From NCBI GenBank assembly GCA_023229795.1, contig JALNYP010000117.1, positions 1 to 8,055 of the forward strand: DNA of 8,055 bases, read 5' to 3'. The notes below the pieces were generated by a model. The model was not told the DNA's origin, did no database searches, and saw only the letters and a program-made list of their open reading frames with translations. The position numbers were made by a program, and so were the translations under genes. Below are positions 1 through 5,321 of this stretch, one piece after another (position 1 is the first letter of the stretch; each line of letters starts with the position of its first letter). This DNA is from Syntrophobacterales bacterium. Lineage in GTDB: Bacteria; Desulfobacterota; Desulfobaccia; Desulfobaccales; 0-14-0-80-60-11.

Positions 1-1
1 C

Positions 2-1789
2 CAGGTCCTGGCCGAGGCCGGGGAATCCGATCTCTGGACCGGGGGCAGCCTGGACCAGAACTACCTGCTGCTGAAATCCTACCTGGAAGGCTACGACCTC
101 CTCAAGGACCTCATGCCCGCGAGCGGCCAGCTGTCCCTGGCCGGGGCCGATCTGGCCCGGCACCGGGAGTTGGTTACCCGGGAGGCCACCGCGGTCTATC
201 TCAAGGATGTCCTGCTCACCATCCCATTTCCCTGGTCTGCGACCGGAATCGAATTGGGGGACTGCCAGGGCAGCGATTCCCCCTTTCCCCAGCATCTGGC
301 CCAGGTCCTGGCTTATCTCGTCAAGAGCGACCTGGCGCTCTACGTCATCAGTTCCCGGGTGGGGCTGCGCCAGGCGGATTTTCAGTTTCTGGGCGAGTTG
401 AAGAGGATGGGGCTGATGCCCCATATCCTGGCCCTCCTCAACCTGGACCTGGGAGAGCACGCCTCGTATGAAGATGTGGTGAAGATCAGGGACCGGGTGG
501 CCCAGGAGCTGTCCTCCTGGCAGCCGGACCCCCGGGTCTATGCCTTTTCCGCCTTAAAGCTCCTGCTGGATCGCCGCCAGGCCCGGGGCGAGACCCTGGA
601 CCCCCGGGAAGCCGCAGTCCTGAAGGTCTGGGCCACTCTCCCGGAGGCCGCGGCGTTCTCCGACACCGAGTCCACCCGCTTCGAGCAAGACCTGAAAGGC
701 GCGCTGGGGAAGTTGCGGACCCGGCGCCTGGCCGGCGGCAGCCTGGCCCAGGTGCAGATGGTGGCCCGGGGTCTGAGGGAGCAGTTGGAACTCACCGCTG
801 ATCTCCTGACTCGCGGGATGGACGCCATCAAAGAACTGGAAGTCCGCCTGGAAGCCCGGCGTCAGCCCCTGAAGGCCACCATGGCCACGGTCAGCCAGAC
901 CCTGGAGGGCGCCGGCAACCGCCTGAAGAAGGCCTTGCGCTCCCGGGTGGATACCCTCCTGGACCGCCACTCCGGCCAGGTGGGCAAGGACGTGCACGAC
1001 TTCATCCGCAACTTTACCCCCGACTGGGAGCAACTGGCCCCGGCCGCGGCGACCCCGGTCTTCCGGGCCGTGCTCTACCAACTCTTTCAAGAATTTGCCA
1101 AGGCCCTGGCCCACCATGTCACCGCGGAGACCAACATCGCCCTGGTGGAGTTCATCCGGGAGCAGGAAGAGTGGCTGCGCCAGGAACTGGCCCATCTGTG
1201 GCAGCCGTTGTTTCTGGCCCTCCAGGAAGCCTTGACCCTCTATTACCGGGAAATCGCCGACCTGGGCCTGCCCGCGGCGGCGCCCACTCTGGAGGCCGCG
1301 GCTAGTCCCCGGCCCGAGGGCCTTGACCTGCCGCTGCTCAGCCTGGAAATGGTCCCCGACTGGCGTTTCGCCCGGGAGGTCTGGATGCGTTCCGGCCTGG
1401 GGGTCCTGGGCCGGGCCTGGGATGCCGTGAAGCGCCGCCTGGGGCTGGCCGGCCAGCAGGAACCCCGCAAGCAGCTTCTTCGGGACCTGGAGCGGGCCCT
1501 GGCCGCGCTCAAGGACTGGCTCTGGGAGGAGATCAGCGCCCAGCTCCTGGATTACCGGGAACGCCTGAAGTTCCGGTACTTCTTTCCCCTGGTGGATAAG
1601 TGGCTGGAGCAGCAGGAAGCGGGGTTAAGCGACACGCTGGGGTCGCTGTTGGGCAGCCTCCAGGGCGCGGCCCAGGCCATGCATCTGGCGGAGGAAGAGC
1701 GGGCCGCCCGCCGCCGGCGGCTGGAGGAGTTGCTCCCCCTGGCCCGCCGCATCGAGGCGAGGTTGGAGGCGGGGGAACGGCAGTCCTGA
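2..1789 (+). CDS. Dynamin-like large GTPase, C-terminal part (5' end outside window)
   Basis: The reading frame is open from the left edge (first full codon at base 2) to TGA at 1787-1789, giving 595 visible residues; the ATG at 113 is internal because 37 in-frame codons precede it. Visible residues 87-90 read DCQG after a beta-strand-like stretch (IEL), fitting the G3 DxxG motif. About 57 residues later LNLD (146-149) sits where NKxD (G4) is expected, keeping only the Asp, and the following VYAFSALKLL resembles the G5 SAK region. A long, mostly helical remainder with many Leu/Glu/Arg residues follows, ending in a charged coiled-coil-like segment (about residues 540-590). This order fits bacterial dynamin-family proteins, which bind GTP and remodel membranes through helical stalks. 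I see no clear transmembrane helix. The P-loop must lie upstream. It could also be another large GTPase with a coiled-coil tail. Codon use is strongly GC-ending. Confidence 0.62.
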   Translation, partial: QVLAEAGESDLWTGGSLDQNYLLLKSYLEGYDLLKDLMPASGQLSLAGADLARHRELVTREATAVYLKDVLLTIPFPWSATGIELGDCQGSDSPFPQHLAQVLAYLVKSDLALYVISSRVGLRQADFQFLGELKRMGLMPHILALLNLDLGEHASYEDVVKIRDRVAQELSSWQPDPRVYAFSALKLLLDRRQARGETLDPREAAVLKVWATLPEAAAFSDTESTRFEQDLKGALGKLRTRRLAGGSLAQVQMVARGLREQLELTADLLTRGMDAIKELEVRLEARRQPLKATMATVSQTLEGAGNRLKKALRSRVDTLLDRHSGQVGKDVHDFIRNFTPDWEQLAPAAATPVFRAVLYQLFQEFAKALAHHVTAETNIALVEFIREQEEWLRQELAHLWQPLFLALQEALTLYYREIADLGLPAAAPTLEAAASPRPEGLDLPLLSLEMVPDWRFAREVWMRSGLGVLGRAWDAVKRRLGLAGQQEPRKQLLRDLERALAALKDWLWEEISAQLLDYRERLKFRYFFPLVDKWLEQQEAGLSDTLGSLLGSLQGAAQAMHLAEEERAARRRRLEELLPLARRIEARLEAGERQS

Positions 1790-1790
1790 A

Positions 1791-1816
1791 GGCGGGATGC
1801 GCTATGCTTTCCCGCC
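1791..1816. terminator. Hairpin between convergent genes, no T-tract
   Basis: GGCGGGA (1791-1797) and TCCCGCC (1810-1816) form a perfect 7-bp stem with a 12-base loop, starting two bases after the GTPase stop codon and 27 bases beyond the recQ stop. It could weakly terminate either transcript. Neither strand has a run of T after the stem, so it is not a canonical intrinsic terminator. A second small inverted repeat (GGCTT/AAGCC, 1824-1834) follows. Confidence 0.3.
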
Positions 1817-1842
1817 CTACACAGGCTTAAAGCCCGGCGCGG

Positions 1843-3981
1843 TTAATCTTTTAAGAACAGCCGGGCCAGTCTTAATTCTTCGTAGGAAAATTGCTCGCCC
1901 AGCATTTTTTGCACGGGCGACAAAGACATCCCTCCGGATTTTTCAAACGCGGCTTTAATTTTGGCGAAGTTTTCGTCCGACGGCCGTAAATAGCCAAGAT
2001 CAATTTGTGCTCCCGCGCTGACCAGCTTTTCCAGATGCGCCGCGATGGTGGCGCACGTAAGCCCTCTTTGACTCGCAATTTCCGCCACTGACATTTTTTT
2101 CTGGACGAGTTTTTGGGTTTCCAGATGAGTCGATCCCAGAGCCTGGGGCCGGCGCGGCGTGGCTGATTTTTTCACGGGAACCTTTTTTTCCGGGAGATTA
2201 TTTTCTTGGGCGTAAGTCTGAATAGCCTCCGTAAATGTTGCCCCGTATTGTTTCAGCTTGGCCTCCCCCACGCCGCTGATCCGGGAAAAATTCTCGGCGC
2301 TCTGCGGCAGATAGAGGGCCATCTGTCGCAGAGCCAGATCGCCAAACACGACAAACGGCGGCACCTCCTGGTCATCGGCGATGGTTTTGCGCAAGAGACG
2401 CAGTTTCTCAAATAATTCTCTATCATAGCCGTCTTCAACCGCACCACTCGGATGAGACAATTTGGTGATGGATTTGAGCTTGCGTAAATGAATGGCTTCC
2501 CGCTGCTTCAAAAAATCATGCCCCCGCGGGCTTAATTGCAGACCCGGATAGCCATCGCCGTTTTTGGTAATCAGCCCTCTGGACAGCAATTGACTGGTAA
2601 TGAACCTTAAATCTTCCTTCGAAAAATCATCCACAATGCCGTATACCGACAATTTATGATGCTCGCGTTCAATGATTTTCTTGTTCTTGGCCCCGAGCAG
2701 CAGGTCGATAACATAATTCGTCCCAAATCGTTGCCCGGTGCGAACCATAGCCGACATGATTTTTTGGGTGATGATGGTGGCGTCGATCTCTTCAGGCGGG
2801 GAGAGACAGATATCGCAGCCGCCGCAGATTTCCGGTTGATGATCTTCGCCAAAATAGGCAAGCAAATGGGAACGGCGGCAGGTGGCCAGTTCGCAATATT
2901 GAACCATTTGGTCGAGCTTTTGAGAGGCATTTTGGCGCAGCCGCTCATTTTCGATCTGTCGAATAAAAAACTGCTGCTTCATGGTGTCCGCATAAGAATA
3001 GAACAGAATGCAGTCGCTGGGCAGGCCGTCGCGGCCGGCCCGGCCCGTTTCCTGGTAGTAGCCTTCAATGGATTTGGGCAAATGATAGTGAATCACCAAA
3101 CGCACATCCGGTTTGTCAATGCCCATCCCGAAGGCAATCGTGGCGACGATAATTTGCACTTCGTCCCGAATGAATTTTTCTTGATTAGTCCGGCGCGTCT
3201 CGCTTTCCAGCCCCGCATGATAAGGCAGTGCCTTAAACCCCTCCTCGCACAATTGCTCCGCCAGAGACTCGGTGTCTTTTCTGGAGAAACAATAAACGAT
3301 GGCGGCTTGATCCGGGTGATCCCGAAATATATTAATGAGTTGTCCGTAGGAATTTTTTTGGGGAAGGACCGCATAGGTAAGATTGGGGCGGTTAAAGCTG
3401 GAGATAAAAATTTTCGCTTTTTCCAGGTTCAACTGGCCGATGATATCTTCCCGCACCTTCTGCGTGGCCGTGGCGGTCAGGGCCAGCGCCGGGACGTGGG
3501 GGAAAAGATTTCTCAGCATTTTCAGATTACGGTATTCGGGACGAAAGTCATGGCCCCATTCGCTGATACAGTGGGCTTCGTCGATAGCCAGCAGACTTAC
3601 GGTTATTTGCTTCAAGAACAGTTGAAATTCCGGCAGTATTAAGCGTTCCGGCGCCGCATAAAGGATTTTGATTCTCCCCTTTAACGCATCTGTCTGAATT
3701 TGATCAATTTCAGCGCGAGTCAGGGTGCTGTTGATGAAGGCCGCGGGAATGCCATTAGCCTGGAGCGCGTCCACCTGGTCTTTCATCAGGGCAATGAGCG
3801 GCGAGATAACCAGGGTCACCCCCGGCATCTTCAGCGCCGGGAATTGAAAGCACAGGGATTTTCCCCCTCCGGTAGGCATCAGCACGAAAGCGTCTTTTTG
3901 CGCAATTACATGCCGGATAATCTCTGCTTGCCAGGGACGAAATTGATCAAAGCCGAAATGGGTTTTAAGAAAATTTAGCAT
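1843..3981 (-). CDS. recQ: ATP-dependent DNA helicase RecQ
   Basis: This is a complete 712-residue superfamily 2 helicase that unwinds DNA 3' to 5' in recombinational repair (RecF pathway, stalled forks). Visible in order: motif 0 FRPWQ (14-18); Walker A PTGGGKS (36-42); DEAH (134-137) followed by the RecQ aromatic-rich loop CISEWGHDFRPEY (138-150); LTATAT (168-173); second RecA lobe with motif VI QETGRAGRDG (310-319). The RecQ C-terminal zinc site is intact (C368, C386, C389, C392), followed by its winged helix (about 400-510). An HRDC domain (about 518-590) has ISGVGEAK (568-575). The last 100 residues form an extra helix-turn-helix domain (about 615-710) of the kind found in longer RecQ proteins; E. 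coli RecQ ends near 610. The ATG at 3981 puts motif 0 close to the N-terminus as usual, although no good Shine-Dalgarno precedes it. GC content and third-codon positions are visibly lower than in the flanking genes, suggesting acquisition by transfer. It is monocistronic here. Confidence 0.98.
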   Translation of the reverse strand: MLNFLKTHFGFDQFRPWQAEIIRHVIAQKDAFVLMPTGGGKSLCFQFPALKMPGVTLVISPLIALMKDQVDALQANGIPAAFINSTLTRAEIDQIQTDALKGRIKILYAAPERLILPEFQLFLKQITVSLLAIDEAHCISEWGHDFRPEYRNLKMLRNLFPHVPALALTATATQKVREDIIGQLNLEKAKIFISSFNRPNLTYAVLPQKNSYGQLINIFRDHPDQAAIVYCFSRKDTESLAEQLCEEGFKALPYHAGLESETRRTNQEKFIRDEVQIIVATIAFGMGIDKPDVRLVIHYHLPKSIEGYYQETGRAGRDGLPSDCILFYSYADTMKQQFFIRQIENERLRQNASQKLDQMVQYCELATCRRSHLLAYFGEDHQPEICGGCDICLSPPEEIDATIITQKIMSAMVRTGQRFGTNYVIDLLLGAKNKKIIEREHHKLSVYGIVDDFSKEDLRFITSQLLSRGLITKNGDGYPGLQLSPRGHDFLKQREAIHLRKLKSITKLSHPSGAVEDGYDRELFEKLRLLRKTIADDQEVPPFVVFGDLALRQMALYLPQSAENFSRISGVGEAKLKQYGATFTEAIQTYAQENNLPEKKVPVKKSATPRRPQALGSTHLETQKLVQKKMSVAEIASQRGLTCATIAAHLEKLVSAGAQIDLGYLRPSDENFAKIKAAFEKSGGMSLSPVQKMLGEQFSYEELRLARLFLKD

Positions 3982-4398
3982 AGTAATATTTAAAGAACAT
4001 TAGTCTTTACTTGCCTAAACACATTATGAGCATATTTTAATGCAGGGCAAAAGTCTATCCCCATCATTTTCTCCCTGGGCAGCTCATCCCTGCCAGGGGG
4101 GGCCAAGACTAAACGAGCGGGCAGGTGTGGATCAGGAGAGCTCTGATCCTCATCTTAACCTGGGGATATATCGCGGTGGGAATTAATAGAGCAGAACTCT
4201 GGGAAGAGTTCGGCCCCGAAGGGCTGAGATAAGGGAGGGGCTTAAATTTCCTGGATGTCTGACAAGTTTCTCTTGGCCGCCGGCCAGGTCCGCAGCCCAA
4301 ACTCCTTCAAGGCAGAAAGCGGCGCCAGGGGGTACCTGGCCGTCCTTCTAGCCCAGTACCCCCCCAAGCGCTCTTGGTTTCAGACCGCGAGCTGAATT
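3982..4398. other. Gene-free intergenic region dense in hairpins
   Basis: This 417-base gap lies between the 5' end of recQ and the 3' end of the small secreted-protein gene (both on the minus strand). The recQ promoter candidate occupies the low end. The rest holds no convincing gene but several perfect inverted repeats: GGATCAG/CTGATCC (4129-4149, 7 bp, 7-base loop); GAACTCT/AGAGTTC (4194-4211, 7 bp, 4-base loop); a stem at 4211-4226 whose minus-strand form is a C(UUCG)G tetraloop; TGGCC/GGCCA (4274-4286); GCCAGG/CCTGGC (4324-4340); GGGGGTAC/GTACCCCC (4328-4363), which excludes the previous stem; and CCAAG/CTTGG (4364-4377). None has a strong T-tract, so no intrinsic terminator for the secreted-protein gene is evident. 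The region could be the structured 3' untranslated region of that gene, a small RNA, or decayed repeat DNA. Confidence 0.5.
4023..4050 (-). promoter_or_regulatory. Candidate sigma70 promoter for recQ
   Basis: Read on the minus strand, TTGCCC (4045-4050) is followed after 16 bases by CATAAT (4023-4028), matching the -35 and -10 consensus at 4/6 and 5/6 positions. The -10 lies 41 bases upstream of the recQ ATG at 3981, and the surrounding sequence is AT-rich compared with the rest of the window. No other promoter-like pair that near to recQ stood out. This is a consensus match by eye, without experimental support. Confidence 0.45.
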
Positions 4399-4851
4399 TT
4401 AATGATGTTCATCATGGTATCCTTTATGCCAGCCGCCGCCCAGGCCGTGATGGTGCTTGTTATAAAAAGCCTCGTCATAGTGGTAGCCGGCCCGGTGCGC
4501 GCGCCAATAGGGATACCGGCGCTGGAAATTTTCCCGGTAAACCGGATGGGCTCGATACCAGGCGTCCCATTTAGGGGCATACCACTGAGGAGGTCTGACC
4601 ACATAAGTGGGCGCATAGGCATAATAGGGGGCCCAGCCATATCTGGGGCCAAAAAAGTTATACAGGAGGCCGTTCAGGAACCAGTCGCCGTTGTAATAGG
4701 TCCACGGCGTGCTAGGCCCGACCCAAGGTGTCGCTACCGCACGCGGGGGTGGCGGTGCATAGACCTGCGCCTGGGAAAAGGTGGACATGGCGCCGATCGC
4801 TCCCCCGGTCAGCAAAATTGCCAGCGCCACAATCATACTGAGCTTTTTCAT
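4399..4851 (-). CDS. Small exported Tyr/Trp-rich protein with His-rich C-terminus, unknown function
   Basis: I do not recognise a named family for this 150-residue protein. Residues 1-28 are a classical Sec signal peptide: MKK, a hydrophobic core (about 5-20), and a likely signal peptidase I site at SQA|Q. The mature part starts with a Pro stretch (PPPP, 33-36) and is very aromatic: I count 9 Trp and 18 Tyr in the whole protein. The segment at 43-79 (WVGP..PWTYYNGDW...FFGP.YGWAPYYAY) resembles the short W/Y/G/P-rich repeats of envelope-associated hypothetical proteins. The last 18 residues hold seven His (133-135, 142, 146, 149, 150) plus Asp and Glu, which might bind metal ions. The start is supported by GGGAG six bases upstream of ATG and by the signal peptide. 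The gene is divergent from the repeat-protein gene at 5322. Likely periplasmic or extracellular; the role is unknown. An overlapping plus-strand frame is a shadow. Confidence 0.82.
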   Translation of the reverse strand: MKKLSMIVALAILLTGGAIGAMSTFSQAQVYAPPPPRAVATPWVGPSTPWTYYNGDWFLNGLLYNFFGPRYGWAPYYAYAPTYVVRPPQWYAPKWDAWYRAHPVYRENFQRRYPYWRAHRAGYHYDEAFYNKHHHGLGGGWHKGYHDEHH

Positions 4852-4868
4852 CTAGATCTCCCATCTAG
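4852..4868 (-). promoter_or_regulatory. Perfect hairpin presenting the ribosome-binding site in its loop
   Basis: Immediately upstream of the ATG at 4851, the minus strand reads CTAGAT-GGGAG-ATCTAG: a perfect 6-bp inverted repeat whose 5-base loop is the Shine-Dalgarno sequence GGGAG. The stem ends at the base next to the start codon. In the mRNA it could display the ribosome-binding site in the loop or limit access to the start codon, hence tune translation. The repeat is plain in the sequence; regulation is inferred. Confidence 0.5.
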
Positions 4869-5307
4869 GTTCATTGAGTGATGATGGAGCAGTCCGGGCG
4901 TGGTTAAAGCTGACTCTGTCAACCCCGCCAGCCAAGAGCCCATTCTTTCTGCTCTCAACCTCTTAGATGAGCTCCGACGCCATTTGTTAGCCATCTTCCC
5001 GCCCAGGGCTCCCCAGAATGGAAACATTTGGAATTTCAGGGAAATTAATTCTTAGTTAACTTTCATCTCCTCACCGCGGTCTATATTCCCAAAAGCCCCT
5101 CCTCTCTTTGCTTGGCTGAAGAGGAAGCGGACGCCGGCGCAGCAAGCAGGTTCATCCTAAATTTCGGAACTCTCATGCAGGAAGCTCGGAGCTTCGAGGG
5201 CAGGCCTGGAGGGGTGCCCTCACCCCTTGACCCGGCAAGAGATGCCGATTTACCGACCCAGCTATCAGGTGGGAAAATCAGGCCTGAGGTTTTTAAAACT
5301 TTACGCC
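4869..5307. promoter_or_regulatory. Divergent intergenic region with structured leader
   Basis: Most of the 470 bases between two divergent secreted-protein genes are described here. The centre (about 5020-5065) is AT-rich against a GC-rich background and contains AATTTC-AGG-GAAATT (5032-5046), a likely promoter or operator zone. A -10-like TATATT lies at 5082-5087 (+) without a good -35. TTGACA occurs on the minus strand (4917-4922) without a matching -10. Towards the plus-strand gene are GAAGCTC-G-GAGCTTC (5181-5195); GAGGGCA/TGCCCTC (5196-5221), which overlaps and excludes GGGGTG/CACCCC (5211-5226); CGGCA/TGCCG (5233-5247); and the palindrome TCAGGCCTGA (5278-5287). If transcription begins near 5090, these form a leader of about 230 bases. 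I recognise no known riboswitch class. The frame from the downstream gene stays open back to TTG 5112, but I read that part as untranslated. Confidence 0.4.
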
Positions 5308-5314
5308 AGGAGGT
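5308..5314 (+). promoter_or_regulatory. Strong ribosome-binding site fixing the start at 5322
   Basis: AGGAGGT is a full Shine-Dalgarno match seven bases before ATG 5322, and that ATG begins an obvious signal peptide. This decides the start over the in-frame TTG at 5112 and ATG at 5175, neither of which has such a site or would give an N-terminal signal sequence. Confidence 0.85.
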
Positions 5315-5321
5315 TATTCCG

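Noticed and set aside
2656..3642. A 328-codon open frame on the plus strand, antisense to recQ
   Set aside because: It lies entirely inside recQ, whose motifs and domains are intact; the antisense product has no recognisable motifs and no supported start, so it is a shadow of recQ codon use.
4109..4300. A 63-codon minus-strand open frame in the hairpin-rich gap
   Set aside because: No Shine-Dalgarno, no recognisable motif, and it runs through several inverted repeats; more likely non-coding.
4242..4367. A 41-codon minus-strand frame starting at TTG in the same gap
   Set aside because: The peptide looks protein-like in composition, but it has no Shine-Dalgarno, a rare start codon and no recognised homology. 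A decayed gene remnant cannot be excluded, yet it is not supported as a gene.
4402..4881. A 159-codon plus-strand frame opposite the small secreted-protein gene
   Set aside because: The minus-strand frame has a signal peptide and a Shine-Dalgarno, whereas this frame has no ribosome-binding site and resembles a reverse-strand shadow.
4917..4940. TTGACA on the minus strand and a sigma54-like TGGC...TTGA arrangement upstream of the small secreted-protein gene
   Set aside because: No -10-like hexamer lies 16-18 bases after TTGACA, and the sigma54-like elements are one base off the required spacing.
5073..5080. ACCGCGGT shared by the regions upstream of the repeat-protein gene and dprA (6743-6750)
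   Set aside because: The same octamer also occurs inside coding sequence at 188-195 and 5896-5903, so sharing it is expected in GC-rich DNA and is not evidence for a common operator.
5112..5321. N-terminal extension of the repeat protein from TTG 5112 or ATG 5175
   Set aside because: It would bury the signal peptide internally, and neither start has a ribosome-binding site, while ATG 5322 has an ideal one.
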